A DNA stretch of 64,000 bases from Verrucomicrobiaceae bacterium (lineage in GTDB: Bacteria > Verrucomicrobiota > Verrucomicrobiia > Verrucomicrobiales > Akkermansiaceae). The stretch spans positions 1 to 64,000 of the forward strand of contig JAIYDP010000224.1 of assembly GCA_027487435.1 (NCBI GenBank), written 5' to 3'. The notes under the pieces are model-generated. The model searched no databases. It worked only from the letters and a program-made list of their open reading frames with translations, and had not been told where the DNA came from. How positions within the stretch are numbered: position 1 is the stretch's first letter; each line of letters opens with the position of its first letter. This document shows positions 7,307 through 16,689 of the stretch, piece by piece. The position numbers and the translations under genes were made by a program.

Positions 7307-10156
7307 CTAGCGACTATTTTCCTGACGTGCGCGTTCTTGAGCTTCGCGCATGGCAGCTTCTTGTTGTTCACGTGCGCGCTCTTGAGCTTCCCGCATGGCG
7401 GATTCACGAGCAGCTTCTTGCTGTTCACGTGCCCGTTCCTGAGCTTCACGCATGGCAGCTTCGCGAGCGGCTTCTTGTTGTTCGCGTGCCCGCTCTTGAG
7501 CTTCCCGCATGGCGGCTTCTTGTTGTTCACGTGCGCGCTCTTGAGCTTCCCGCATGGCAGCTTCGCGAGCAGCTTCTTGTTGTTCGCGTGCGCGTTCCTG
7601 GGCTTCGCGCATCGCAGCTTCTTGTGCTTCGCGAGCGGCTTGCTGTTGCTCACGCATGGCGGCTTCTTGCGCTTCGCGAGCAGCTTCTTGTTGTTCGCGC
7701 ATAGCAGCTTCCTGTTGGTTCTTCATCGAAGCTTCTTGTGCTTCGCGAGCGGCTTCCTCTTGCTGACGCATAGCAGCTTCTTGCGCTTCGCGAGCAGCTT
7801 CCTGTTGTTCGCGCATAGCAGCTTCCTGTTGGTTCTTCATCGCAGCTTCTTGCGCTTCGCGAGCGGCTTGCTGTTGCTCACGCATGGCGGCTTCTTGCGC
7901 TTCGCGAGCGGCTTCTTGTTGTTCGCGCATAGCAGCTTCCTGTTGGTTCTTCATCGCAGCTTCTTGTGCTTCGCGAGCGACTTCCTGTTGCTCACGCATG
8001 GCAGCTTCTTGTTGGTTCTTCATCGTAGCTTCTTGCGCTTCGCGAGTAGCTTCTTGTTGTTCGCGCATCGCAGCTTCCTCTTGATTCTTCAAAGCGGCTT
8101 CTTTTTGAGCTATCTCGGCCTGCTCTTGTGCAAGGGCAGCTTCCTGCTGTTCTTTGATGATGCTCTCTTGTTGCTCACGCATAGCGGCCTGTTCTTTCGC
8201 ATCGTTTTCGGCTTGTCGTTGCTTAAGCAGTTCTTGCTCTTTGGCGAGTTCCATTTGCGCTTTCTGTTGCTCTTTGGCAGCTTCGATTGAGCGCTCCTGT
8301 GCTTGTGCCATGTTCTGACGAGCTTTTTCTTCTTCGAGTGCTTGTTGTTCTTTTTGTAATCGAGCGCGTTCCATTGCTACTTCGCCTAATTCCCTTTCAC
8401 GCTCTTGCTGCTGACGCAGCGCGCGTGCTTGATTTTCTTTCATGCGCTCGGTAATAGGATCATTTCCCGTCTGGGGTTGGCGGTTTTCTTGTTCACGATG
8501 CATACCACGCAGTCCATCTGTCGATCCGGTTCGATTGCCTCCTAATGTTCCTCCTAGGGCTGCTCCTTGAAGAGATCCTTTCTGATTGCTCGATGGATTG
8601 CCATTGTCGGACGGAGTGCTGGGCGATGAATCTGCTTCGACCGGTTGTTTTTCGATTGATGCCGTTTCCGCAACGTTTCTTGTTTGTGGTGGGTTCGCAT
8701 CTTTAGCAATTCCGCGAAGGCCTGTGTCCATGGTAGGAACCGTAGCTAGTGGGGTATCACGGGTGGCAGGTGTAGCATTTTCTTTGCTTGCTTGTGTTGC
8801 GGTGAGTTCATCCCGGCGGAGGGCGATTTGTTCACGCAAGCCAATACGACGAATGACTTTTTGCGAGATTTCTTCATTGACGACTTTGTTTGCAGTAAAG
8901 CGCTCGGCATCGCGGCTGCGCTCAAATCTTGTGAATAGCGAGTTGTCAAACGTCTTGCTACGCAACGGTTGATCATTGTCGATGCGCTGAGCGATGCGCG
9001 TTGGACGCAAGGCGGAATTCCACGGGGCGTTGACATTTGGTGCATGGAAACGCAAGCGATCACCGCGTTGGTTGACGTAGCCGATCGGATCAAGGCCGTT
9101 CGGTAATGTGCTATCCCAGTCACAGCGGTAGCGGGGAATGGTCTGGCCAATCCAGCGGCAAGCGACATCGTAATCGACAGCACGGCAAATGATGCGGTTG
9201 CGATCAAAAGTGTATCCGCCACAATAATTGGTCTGTGAATAGAAGCGTAGGCAGTCGCTGGGAGAGCTTACGTAGCGAGAGATGCTAGCTCCGAAATGTT
9301 TTGTGCTGACAAAACAGTAGGCACGTTCACTAATGCCGCAAGAATCGCCGTATTGGGTGGACCAGTCGTTATTGTTCCAGTGTAAGGTTTCTGGAGGAAG
9401 AGGAGCCCAGCCGATGTGCGAAGAATTGTTGCGCCAGCATACCCAGGCAGGTGCCCACGTGGAGCCTGGAACCCAGCACCAACCTGTTTGATTGAGCAAA
9501 ACCCATCTGCCATAGTGAAAGGTAGCCCAGCCGAATGGCTCGGAGGAAACCCAAGTCCAGCCGCAATCACTATACACCCAATGACCTTGGGTGTAGGGTC
9601 GCCAGTTGTTTTGATTCCAACAATTGGGCCGCCAAACGTAGCCGTATTGTGGCACGGAGAACCATGAGCCGTGTGGGCTGAGACGATTGTGGAAGACGCT
9701 GTAGTCGTAATCGACGTTGGTGCTGATGGGTGGTTGCTGCGGCAAAATGGCGTTGCCTTGGGACAAAGGTTGCCGCGGTTGCGCTGCGATTCTTGCTTTC
9801 TCTTGGGCAATTTTTTTGTCGATCTCTGCCAAGCGTGCATTCTCCTCTGCGGTGCGTGTCCGCTCCTCGGCCAACCGTTTGCGCTCTTTTTCGAGGGCAA
9901 GTAATTCGTCGTTGAGTTGTTGGCTGCGACTCTCCAAGTCCTCGCGCTGTTGGCGTAGTTGTTCCTTTTCAAGGGCGAGGCGCTCGATTTCGATTTCGTG
10001 CTGGAGACGTTTTTCTTCTCGTTCGAGAGTTCGCAGTTCTTCGTCGCGCTTTGCGGCATCATCTGCTGCAGAAGGTGCTGCGGTGGTGGGTGTTGATTTG
10101 CGGCACGCGGGAAGAAGGAGCAGGGATAGTCCAAAAAATATGGGTAATGATTTCAT
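7307..10156 (-). CDS. Large lipoprotein with aromatic-repeat domain and highly repetitive coiled coil
   Basis: 949 residues from ATG 10156. The N-terminus MKSLPIFFGLSLLLLPAC is a lipoprotein signal with the lipid-accepting Cys at residue 18. Residues ~30-115 are a Glu/Gln/Arg coiled coil. Residues ~125-330 are Trp/Tyr-rich (YVWRPN, HWVYSDCGWTWVS, GWATFHYGRWV, GWCWVPG, IGWAPLPP), matching the DUF6600 type. A Ser/Thr/Pro linker follows, then from ~residue 570 to the end a near-continuous Ala/Glu/Gln/Arg helix built of units such as REQQEAAREAQEAAM. It is probably an outer-membrane or periplasmic anchored structural protein; no enzymatic motif is seen. Single-gene unit. Confidence 0.8.
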   Translation of the reverse strand: MKSLPIFFGLSLLLLPACRKSTPTTAAPSAADDAAKRDEELRTLEREEKRLQHEIEIERLALEKEQLRQQREDLESRSQQLNDELLALEKERKRLAEERTRTAEENARLAEIDKKIAQEKARIAAQPRQPLSQGNAILPQQPPISTNVDYDYSVFHNRLSPHGSWFSVPQYGYVWRPNCWNQNNWRPYTQGHWVYSDCGWTWVSSEPFGWATFHYGRWVLLNQTGWCWVPGSTWAPAWVCWRNNSSHIGWAPLPPETLHWNNNDWSTQYGDSCGISERAYCFVSTKHFGASISRYVSSPSDCLRFYSQTNYCGGYTFDRNRIICRAVDYDVACRWIGQTIPRYRCDWDSTLPNGLDPIGYVNQRGDRLRFHAPNVNAPWNSALRPTRIAQRIDNDQPLRSKTFDNSLFTRFERSRDAERFTANKVVNEEISQKVIRRIGLREQIALRRDELTATQASKENATPATRDTPLATVPTMDTGLRGIAKDANPPQTRNVAETASIEKQPVEADSSPSTPSDNGNPSSNQKGSLQGAALGGTLGGNRTGSTDGLRGMHREQENRQPQTGNDPITERMKENQARALRQQQERERELGEVAMERARLQKEQQALEEEKARQNMAQAQERSIEAAKEQQKAQMELAKEQELLKQRQAENDAKEQAAMREQQESIIKEQQEAALAQEQAEIAQKEAALKNQEEAAMREQQEATREAQEATMKNQQEAAMREQQEVAREAQEAAMKNQQEAAMREQQEAAREAQEAAMREQQQAAREAQEAAMKNQQEAAMREQQEAAREAQEAAMRQQEEAAREAQEASMKNQQEAAMREQQEAAREAQEAAMREQQQAAREAQEAAMREAQERAREQQEAAREAAMREAQERAREQQEAAMREAQERAREQQEAAREAAMREAQERAREQQEAARESAMREAQERAREQQEAAMREAQERARQENSR
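7320..8100 (-). repeat. Intragenic tandem repeats encoding coiled coil
   Basis: Degenerate tandem copies of short units (encoding mixes of AAMREQQE, AAREAQE and AAMKNQQE) fill the 3' end of the lipoprotein gene. Unit lengths are multiples of three, so copy-number change would lengthen or shorten the helix without frameshift. The antisense frames also stay open for this reason and are not taken as genes. Confidence 0.85.
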
Positions 10157-10270
10157 AAGCACAAGGAGTGTGTGCAGTTGCAACGTATCGAGGTGGAATC
10201 TTATTCAGATTAAAATGATCCGATGGCAAACGATGACACAGATGGAGCGAAGGCGGGGAAATTTGAGCGA

Positions 10271-10306
10271 AAAAAATCCTGCCCGTCGGAACGAACGGGC
10301 AGGAAA
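10271..10306 (-). terminator. Terminator of the pgk-tpiA operon
   Basis: On the minus strand a CCTGCCCGT / ACGGGCAGG hairpin with a short loop is followed by ATTTTTTCG. It lies about 30 bases beyond the tpiA stop codon and upstream-facing to the lipoprotein gene promoter region. Confidence 0.85.
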
Positions 10307-10332
10307 AGAGGGAGGTGCGATGAAGCTATGGA

Positions 10333-11103
10333 CTAAGCAGGAGCGCAACCGTTGTGAATGATGTCGCTGAAGCTCTGCGGTTCCAAGGAGGCACCGCCAA
10401 TGAGAGCGCCATCGATATCGGGGCAAGCCATGAGTTCAGCGGCGTTGTTCGGCTTCACGCTGCCGCCGTATTGGATGCGGATTTTTTGCGCAATGTCATC
10501 GCCGTAGATCGATGCAACAACGCTGCGAACGTAGGCATGCGCATCTTGTGCTTGTTGCGCCGTGGCAGTTACACCTGTGCCAATCGCCCATACGGGCTCG
10601 TAGGCGATGACCGTGTGATCTAGGTCGTCTGTGGTGAGGCCAGCAAGACCTTCAGTGATTTGGCTGCTGAGGATCGATTCCAATTGGCCAGCGTTGCGCT
10701 CTTCCAGTGTTTCGCCGATACAAAAAATGAGCTTGAGATTCACTTCGCGGGCTTTTTTCAGCTTGGCGTTGATGATAGCGTTGGTTTCGCCAAAGATGGA
10801 TCGTCGCTCGCTGTGGCCAATGATGACGTGGCGCACAAGCACCTCACGCAGCATTTTTACACTGATTTCTCCGGTGTAGGCACCGTCATCGAACTGAGAA
10901 CAATTTTGTGCTGCCATTTCGATGCCGCCTGCTTCGCGGAGAGATTCGCTGAGAGTTGGCAGGCAAAGGAATGGTGCTGCAATGACGATGTCGGCACTGG
11001 GACGATCCGTGATTTTTTGCAAAAAGGATTTCACAAAGTCCTGCGTCTCAGACGGACCTTTGTTCATTTTCCAGTTGGCGGCAAAGATGGGGCGGCGATA
11101 CAT
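10333..11103 (-). CDS. tpiA: Triosephosphate isomerase
   Basis: 256 residues, the normal length. It interconverts dihydroxyacetone phosphate and glyceraldehyde-3-phosphate in glycolysis. Visible landmarks are FAANWKMNKG with the catalytic Asn/Lys pair, IIGHSERR with the catalytic His, YEPVWAIGTG with the catalytic Glu, and the phosphate-binding IQYGGSVKP and GALIGGASL. It starts 22 bases after the pgk stop, forming a pgk-tpiA operon ended by the hairpin at 10271-10306. Confidence 0.97.
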   Translation of the reverse strand: MYRRPIFAANWKMNKGPSETQDFVKSFLQKITDRPSADIVIAAPFLCLPTLSESLREAGGIEMAAQNCSQFDDGAYTGEISVKMLREVLVRHVIIGHSERRSIFGETNAIINAKLKKAREVNLKLIFCIGETLEERNAGQLESILSSQITEGLAGLTTDDLDHTVIAYEPVWAIGTGVTATAQQAQDAHAYVRSVVASIYGDDIAQKIRIQYGGSVKPNNAAELMACPDIDGALIGGASLEPQSFSDIIHNGCAPA

Positions 11104-11125
11104 GATGGTGGTTTTGTTGAGTATG

Positions 11126-12322
11126 TTAGATTTTTGTTAGAGCTGCGACTCCAGGAAGTTCTTGCCCTTCGAGAAGTTCCAAAGATGCTCCGCCGCCCGT
11201 GGAAATGAAGTCCATTTGATCCTCTAAATGGAACTTGGTCACCGCGGTTACGCTATCGCCTCCACCGACGATGGAGAGTGCATTTGAGTCTGCAACAGCT
11301 TGCGCAATGGCGCGCGTGCCTTCTGCAAACGAGTCAATTTCGAAAACTCCCATCGGGCCATTCCAAAGAATGGTGCCTGCGGTGGAAATCTCTTTGGCAA
11401 AATCAGCAATGGCTACATCGCCGATATCGATTCCCTCCCAGTCGTCAGGAATTTCTCCGCCATCGGCATAAGGAGCGATGACCTTGGTTTCGGCTCCATT
11501 TTTGAATTCTTGGGTAATGCGAGTGTCTGCGGGAAGGAGGAAACGAATGCCTTTGCGCTCCGCATTCGCAAGGATCTCCAGAGCAAGTTCCAGTTTGTCG
11601 TTTTCGACGAGTGACTTGCCGACTTTGTATCCCTGCGCTTTGCGGAAGGTGTACGCCATGGCACCACCGATGATGAACGTGTCAGCTTTGGCCATCAGGG
11701 CATTGATGACTTGGATTTTGTCAGAAACTTTTGCACCGCCCATGATGACGACGAATGGACGAGCCGCTTGCTCAAGTTTGTCGACAAGGTATTCGAGTTC
11801 ACGTGCCATAAGAAAACCCATGGCGCTTTGTTTTACGAAATGGGTCACACCTTCTGTGGAGGCATGCGCGCGGTGCGCAGTGCCAAAGGCATCGTTGACA
11901 AAAATCTCGGCGTTGCCCGCGAGCTTACGTGCGAAGTCTTGATCATTGGCTTCCTCTTCTTTGTAAAATCGGGTGTTTTCAAGCAATAGAACTTGCCCTG
12001 GTTGTAGAGCCGCACGCAGCGCATCCACTTCTGCACCAATGCAATCCGGTGCGAGAGCTACGGGCTGACCGAGCAGTTCGCCGAGGCGAGTCGCTACTGG
12101 CTGCAAGGAAAACTCGGCTGATGCACCATCCTTCGGGCGTCCGAGGTGCGAGCAAAGAACCAACTTGGCCCCGCCTTCTACGAGATGCTTGATGGAGGGC
12201 ACAGCAGCTGTAATGCGAGCATCATTGGTAATTGCTCCATTTTTTAATGGAACGTTAAAATCTACGCGCATCAGCAGTTCTTTGCTATGGACATCTAAAT
12301 TCTGAATCGAGAGTTTCGCCAT
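11126..12322 (-). CDS. pgk: Phosphoglycerate kinase
   Basis: 398 residues from ATG 12322 (MAKLSIQNLD); the frame is open another 62 codons upstream, but that stretch lies in a dispersed repeat and is not conserved pgk sequence. It transfers phosphate from 1,3-bisphosphoglycerate to ADP. Landmarks are RVDFNVPL, LCSHLGRPK, LLENTRFY, VNDAFGTAHRAHAS, the hinge region, WNGPMGVFE and GGGDSVTAV. First gene of the pgk-tpiA operon, transcribed away from the divergent thioredoxin-like gene. Confidence 0.97.
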   Translation of the reverse strand: MAKLSIQNLDVHSKELLMRVDFNVPLKNGAITNDARITAAVPSIKHLVEGGAKLVLCSHLGRPKDGASAEFSLQPVATRLGELLGQPVALAPDCIGAEVDALRAALQPGQVLLLENTRFYKEEEANDQDFARKLAGNAEIFVNDAFGTAHRAHASTEGVTHFVKQSAMGFLMARELEYLVDKLEQAARPFVVIMGGAKVSDKIQVINALMAKADTFIIGGAMAYTFRKAQGYKVGKSLVENDKLELALEILANAERKGIRFLLPADTRITQEFKNGAETKVIAPYADGGEIPDDWEGIDIGDVAIADFAKEISTAGTILWNGPMGVFEIDSFAEGTRAIAQAVADSNALSIVGGGDSVTAVTKFHLEDQMDFISTGGGASLELLEGQELPGVAALTKI

Positions 12323-12380
12323 ACGCGTCGATATTCTTGCGGGGTAGCGCTTGTCAAGCATCACTGACGATGTTTTTGCA

Positions 12381-12556
12381 TTAAACCCGAGATCCGAAGT
12401 ATAAAGCCGCGATTCGCAGCCATCATTTGACTTGCAAAGCATTTCAGACCTTGTGCTTGTATTTTTAGAATGCAGAACTCTAAGGCCATGAAAGGCTTTG
12501 CACATCAAATCTTGAGAGTGAGTCTCTGGCGTTTCCCTTCAGGATCTCATGGTAAA
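12381..12556. repeat. Palindromic MITE-like element, copy A
   Basis: About 175 bases that align along their length with 47604-47776. The left end TTAAACCCGAGATCCGAA matches the reverse complement of the right end of copy B; A's own right end is degraded (ggatctcatggtaaa). The inner arms GCAAAGC and GCTTTGC pair with each other, where copy B has GCAAGGC and GCCTTGC, a compensatory change. The element lies in the divergent gap between pgk and the thioredoxin-like gene, so it may carry or affect their promoters. The rest of this gap shows no gene. Confidence 0.75.
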
Positions 12557-12619
12557 GCAAATATTGGTTGACAAAAAAGTACAGAGAATGAACTATGCGG
12601 AGACATTAAAAATGATTTT

Positions 12620-13609
12620 ATGAAATTCCTATTACCTTTGCTTAGTTCGGTCATCGTCTGGAGTTCCAGCAGCCTTTACGCGGCTGAGGGTTGGTTGACG
12701 AATTTTGAAACAGCCAAAAAAGATGCTGTCCGCGAAAAAAAAGAGCTATTGCTTGAGTTCACGGGCTCGGATTGGTGCATGCCTTGCAAAATACTCCATG
12801 ATACGATCCTGAGCAAAGATGTTTTCCTCGAATACGCGAAGAGTCATTTTGTCTTGGTGGAATTGGATTACCCAACGAAAAAAAAGCTTGATGACGAACT
12901 TGTTAAGCAAAATGCAGCTTTGCAGCAGGAAATGAAAGTTTTTTCCTATCCGACCGTCCTACTGTGCGATGAATCGGGCAAACCTTACGCATCGAGTCCA
13001 TTTCGTCGTCAAACTCCCGAGGATTATATCGTCAAGCTTGAAGAATTACGCAAGGTGAGAACAGCTCGCGACACAGCATTTTCCGCCGCAGTGCAAGCGA
13101 ACGGACTTGAAAAGGCTCAACTGCTTGTCAAGGGCTTGCAATGCATGGATTCCAAAATTGTTGAGGCGAATTATTCCGATGTCTTACAACAAATTGCTCA
13201 ACTCGATCCGGAACATACCATCACTTATGCCAAAGAACGCTTGGCTGAAGCGGCAAAGATGAAACAACAAGCGGCGACTGGTCTGCTGCTTGGCACTTTC
13301 ATGAAAGAGACCTTAGATCCCTTGGTCAATCAGGGAAATATCGCCGGTGCGGAGCAGGCCATCGATACCTTCCAAGAAAAAAACCCTACCATCATGACTG
13401 CTGCTACAGCGAAAAGCATGAAATTCAGAACGGTTTTGTCAGTTCACATTCGTGCGTTAGATGAAGAGGCTGCGATGGCTCACATTAAGAAATTTGTCGA
13501 AGCTAACCCCAATGATGCAGCCGCAAAGAATCCAGAGGGGCTCATGGCTATGGCCAAGAAGTTGATACAGAAAAAGAAGGATGATGCGAATAAAGAAGCT
13601 GCGGAATGA
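12620..13609 (+). CDS. Exported thioredoxin-fold protein
   Basis: 329 residues. An N-terminal signal peptide (MKFLLPLLSSVIVW... cut near YAAEG) precedes a thioredoxin-like domain (residues ~25-150) with FTGSDWCMPCK as active site and the cis-Pro loop FSYPTVLL. The remaining ~170 residues are helical with no recognised motif. It is likely a periplasmic thiol-disulfide or thiol-stress protein. It is transcribed divergently from pgk, with repeat copy A between them. The redox partner is unknown and no Dsb gene is adjacent. Confidence 0.85.
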   Translation: MKFLLPLLSSVIVWSSSSLYAAEGWLTNFETAKKDAVREKKELLLEFTGSDWCMPCKILHDTILSKDVFLEYAKSHFVLVELDYPTKKKLDDELVKQNAALQQEMKVFSYPTVLLCDESGKPYASSPFRRQTPEDYIVKLEELRKVRTARDTAFSAAVQANGLEKAQLLVKGLQCMDSKIVEANYSDVLQQIAQLDPEHTITYAKERLAEAAKMKQQAATGLLLGTFMKETLDPLVNQGNIAGAEQAIDTFQEKNPTIMTAATAKSMKFRTVLSVHIRALDEEAAMAHIKKFVEANPNDAAAKNPEGLMAMAKKLIQKKKDDANKEAAE

Positions 13610-13654
13610 TCCGCCAAGCTTGCGGTTCATCTCATTTGCGTGTATGCTCTGAAC

Positions 13655-14071
13655 ATGGATCCTTTCACCATCGAGAAGCCTACTAGCGCGGCATTTCTCC
13701 CGTATCCCGTTTCTTCCCTTAGCCCGCCGATTGTGCCGCAGGATTTGAGCAGTTTCAAATCTCGCGGCATCAGCGAGGTGGAGCGTGAACTCCAAGAAAA
13801 ACTTCGTGAGATTCGCGAGCAATACATCGCCACCATCGATCATTACAATTGGAATAAGTTGGTGTACGAGGCTCTGATCCAGTTTGAACCTGTGGTCGGC
13901 CAATGCTACTACCTCTATCGCACGCGACGCGGCAATCTACTATCGATGATCTCTCCAGATCAATGGCCGCAACGACATTTGGCTACGTTGCGCCTGCAAG
14001 TGGATCGCCAATGGAACGTCGAAAGTATCGGCGAAGGTATCGATCCGCTGGAGCTTTTCCAGTCGAAGTAA
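13655..14071 (+). CDS. DUF2452 domain protein
   Basis: 138 residues from ATG 13655 (MDPFTIEKP); an ATG at 13640 adds five residues. The central part matches the DUF2452 pattern: a coiled helix (RELQEKLREIREQYIATI), then DHYNWNKLVYEALIQFEP, VGQCYYLYR and LLSMISPDQW. It is cytoplasmic, with no signal peptide or membrane segment. The family has no assigned function. It is followed 60 bases later by the cation:proton antiporter gene and may share its transcript. Confidence 0.8.
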   Translation: MDPFTIEKPTSAAFLPYPVSSLSPPIVPQDLSSFKSRGISEVERELQEKLREIREQYIATIDHYNWNKLVYEALIQFEPVVGQCYYLYRTRRGNLLSMISPDQWPQRHLATLRLQVDRQWNVESIGEGIDPLELFQSK

Positions 14072-14131
14072 TGTAGAGACGCTTGATGCTCGACATAACG
14101 ATTCGTCGATCAAACAATCGCGATTTCCTCC

Positions 14132-15844
14132 ATGAAAAACGTTGCCACGCTGCTCGCTGCTAGTCTTACCGACATCTCACCGATGTTTGCTTTGTTGGCG
14201 CTAGTCCTTGCTTTGGCGGTTTTCGTCTGCCTCGTGATGGCGAAATTGCACCAAAGCTTGCTCGTTGGTTACTTTCTTTGCGGTATTATCATTGCCAATA
14301 GTGGGGCGATGGAAAAATTGGGATTGGAGCGCGGCGGGGCATCCATTGCCAGCTTTGCGGAGTTAGGGGTGGTGCTGTTGATGTTTTCGTTAGGCATTGA
14401 GTTTTCCCTTCGCGAGTTAAAGCACCTCTGGCGCTTTGCTTTCATCGGAGGTGGCTTGCAAGTTCTCCTCACCTCTGCCATTGCCTTTTTCCTTGCTTGC
14501 GTTCTCAACTACCCCACCACGCAGTCGATGATGATTGCCGTGATTGTAGCACTGAGTTCGACGGCGGTTTCCCTGAAATCCTTCCAAGACATGGGAATGG
14601 GCAGCAGTCCCGGTGCAAAAACGGCTCTCGGTATCGCCTTGTTTCAGGATTTGTTTGTGATCCTCTTATTTATCATCATGCCTTCATTGATGGGAGCCGG
14701 CGGAGGGCAAGCTGTAGCACTTGCGATGGGGAAGGGTGCTGCATTTCTCTTTGTGGCTGGCTTGTTAGGGCGATACGGCATCAATCCATTGCTGCATGCT
14801 GTCGCACGGACAAGAAGTCGGGAATTGTTCACCCTCGCGGTCATCGGCACGAGTGCCGGCATTACTTTTGCTGGTGGCGCGTTAGAACTGAGCTTGGCGC
14901 TTGGGGCGTTTGCCGCAGGCATGATGATGAGTGAATCCATCTACAGTCATCGCATCATGCAGAACATTCTACCGTTCAAGGATTTGTTTCTCACCATCTT
15001 TTTCGTTTCTGTAGGATTGATGATCGATCTCCATGCCTTTGCACTGCATTGGCCATGGGTGCTGACGCTTGCGGCGGTGGTATTTATGACGAAATTTTTG
15101 ATCGTATTTTCCATCGCGCGCTTGTTGCGGCTTCCGTTGCGACCGACATTGCTTGCTGCGGCCAGCCTTTCGAGCATCGGCGAATTTTCTCTTGTGTTGA
15201 TGCAAAAATTTCATCAGTGGGCACCCTTGGATGCGCGCACCGAGCAAGTCATCCTTCTCTGCACAGCCATTGGCATGGGAATGATCCCTGCGACCATGAA
15301 GTCCATGAACCCAATGGCTTCGTACTTGGAGCGGTGGAAAATCTTCCGCCGTCACACCATGGCACCAGAGCAACTTTCCTTGTCACATACGCTGAAAGAA
15401 CTCCATGATCACGCCATCATCTGCGGCTACGGCCCAGTGGGTCAGGCCTTGCATGCTTCCCTGACCGCACAGGGCGTTGCCTGTTTGATCGTGGATCTCA
15501 ATGCTGACACCGTGCGCTCCTTGATCAAAGGCGGACACGCGGTGCTATTTGGCGATATCACTCAACCGGAGGCACTGGCTCTAACGAAAATCCGCAGCGC
15601 CCGCTTGATTGCCTACACATTCCCCCTCGTTTCCGTCACTCGACAATCCATCCCACTAGTCCTTCAGGAAAATCCAGAAATCGCCATCTTTGCGCGAGCG
15701 AAATTTTCTCAAGAAGCCTTAGAATTAACTCTGATGGGAGCGCAGGTCATTCATGATGAAAACGAAGCCGCCACCGCCATCTGTGCTGCAGTGGAAACCG
15801 CGTATGAACAAGCCAAGCATTTCCGAAATCACGCGACCAATTGA
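14132..15844 (+). CDS. CPA2-family monovalent cation:proton antiporter (KefB/YbaL type)
   Basis: 570 residues. Residues ~15-395 form about 12 membrane helices of the Na+/H+ exchanger fold (ELGVVLLMFSLGIEFSLREL, ALSSTAVSLKSFQDMG, FFVSVGLMIDL are typical CPA2 stretches). Residues ~410-550 are a cytoplasmic TrkA-N/RCK domain with the dinucleotide motif CGYGPVGQAL. Such proteins exchange K+ or Na+ for H+ and are gated by the nucleotide-binding domain. The usual KefC-associated flavoprotein gene is not adjacent. Substrate ion not assignable. Confidence 0.92.
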   Translation: MKNVATLLAASLTDISPMFALLALVLALAVFVCLVMAKLHQSLLVGYFLCGIIIANSGAMEKLGLERGGASIASFAELGVVLLMFSLGIEFSLRELKHLWRFAFIGGGLQVLLTSAIAFFLACVLNYPTTQSMMIAVIVALSSTAVSLKSFQDMGMGSSPGAKTALGIALFQDLFVILLFIIMPSLMGAGGGQAVALAMGKGAAFLFVAGLLGRYGINPLLHAVARTRSRELFTLAVIGTSAGITFAGGALELSLALGAFAAGMMMSESIYSHRIMQNILPFKDLFLTIFFVSVGLMIDLHAFALHWPWVLTLAAVVFMTKFLIVFSIARLLRLPLRPTLLAAASLSSIGEFSLVLMQKFHQWAPLDARTEQVILLCTAIGMGMIPATMKSMNPMASYLERWKIFRRHTMAPEQLSLSHTLKELHDHAIICGYGPVGQALHASLTAQGVACLIVDLNADTVRSLIKGGHAVLFGDITQPEALALTKIRSARLIAYTFPLVSVTRQSIPLVLQENPEIAIFARAKFSQEALELTLMGAQVIHDENEAATAICAAVETAYEQAKHFRNHATN

Positions 15845-15915
15845 TAGGCATACGTGACAAACTACGACCACTTTTGCTTGCACCTTGCTTGAATGAAACA
15901 CAAGCTATACCACTC

Positions 15916-16689
15916 ATGACTCCTACGGAAAAAGCAGCAGCTCTCGCAGCGCGCAAAGGTGGCACACCCTTATCCGCTCTCACGGCTTATGATTACCCGA
16001 GTGCGAGATTGATCGATGCATGTGGCATCGATATCCTGCTCGTCGGCGATTCGCTAGGCATGGTCGTTCTAGGTTTTCCGGACACCACGCATGTCACCAT
16101 CGAGCACATGTGCCATCATACCGCGGCAGTAGCGCGTGCGCATCCCCAAGCGTTGGTTTTAGGCGACATGCCGATCGATACCTACAACTCACCCGAGCAA
16201 GCCGTGCGACATGCGATCATGCTCCGCGACGCTGGTGCAGAAGCTGTCAAGCTGGAAGGAGGCTTCGATCAAGTGGCAAATATCACCGCGATTCTTGGTG
16301 CTGGCATACCTGTCATCGGCCACATCGGCATGTTGCCGCAACAAATCGTCAGTGAAGGTGCCTATCGAAAAAAAGGTCGCACGGAAGCCGATGCGCAGCG
16401 CTTGATCCATGATGCGCTCGCCCTATGCGAAGCCGGTGTTTGCGCCATGGTACTGGAATCTGTAGTCCCTGACGTTGCGGCTCGTATCACAGCGGCCGTA
16501 AACGTGCCGACGATTGGTATCGGCTGTGGCATTGGCACTTGTGATGGCGAAGTTGCGGTATTGACGGATCTTCTGGGAAGTTTCCCTTGGTTTGTGCCAC
16601 CTTTTGCCAAACCAGAAGCCCATCTCGCTGCCACAATCTCCTCCGCCGTGCTCGCCTACAAGCGCCGCGTTGAGACGCAAGCACCATAA
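15916..16689 (+). CDS. panB: 3-methyl-2-oxobutanoate hydroxymethyltransferase
   Basis: 257 residues from ATG 15916 (MTPTEKAAAL), a normal PanB length; the open frame continues upstream to 15841, but that would overlap the antiporter gene. It adds a hydroxymethyl group from methylene-THF to alpha-ketoisovalerate, the first step of pantothenate synthesis. Landmarks are SALTAYDYPSA, LLVGDSLGMV with the metal Asp, LGDMPIDTY, AVKLEGG, VIGHIGMLPQ and LESVVPDVA with the catalytic Glu. No panC or panD is visible nearby. Confidence 0.96.
   Translation: MTPTEKAAALAARKGGTPLSALTAYDYPSARLIDACGIDILLVGDSLGMVVLGFPDTTHVTIEHMCHHTAAVARAHPQALVLGDMPIDTYNSPEQAVRHAIMLRDAGAEAVKLEGGFDQVANITAILGAGIPVIGHIGMLPQQIVSEGAYRKKGRTEADAQRLIHDALALCEAGVCAMVLESVVPDVAARITAAVNVPTIGIGCGIGTCDGEVAVLTDLLGSFPWFVPPFAKPEAHLAATISSAVLAYKRRVETQAP

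Noticed and set aside
7253-8290. 345-codon plus-strand frame antisense to the lipoprotein repeats
   Set aside because: It exists because the repeat period is a multiple of three and codon bias keeps the opposite strand open; the translation is a monotonous Phe/Leu/Ser/Ala repeat, whereas the minus strand has a signal peptide and a recognisable domain.
12323-12508. N-terminal extension of phosphoglycerate kinase
   Set aside because: The extra codons fall inside dispersed element A and are unlike pgk; the ATG at 12322 gives the normal enzyme length.
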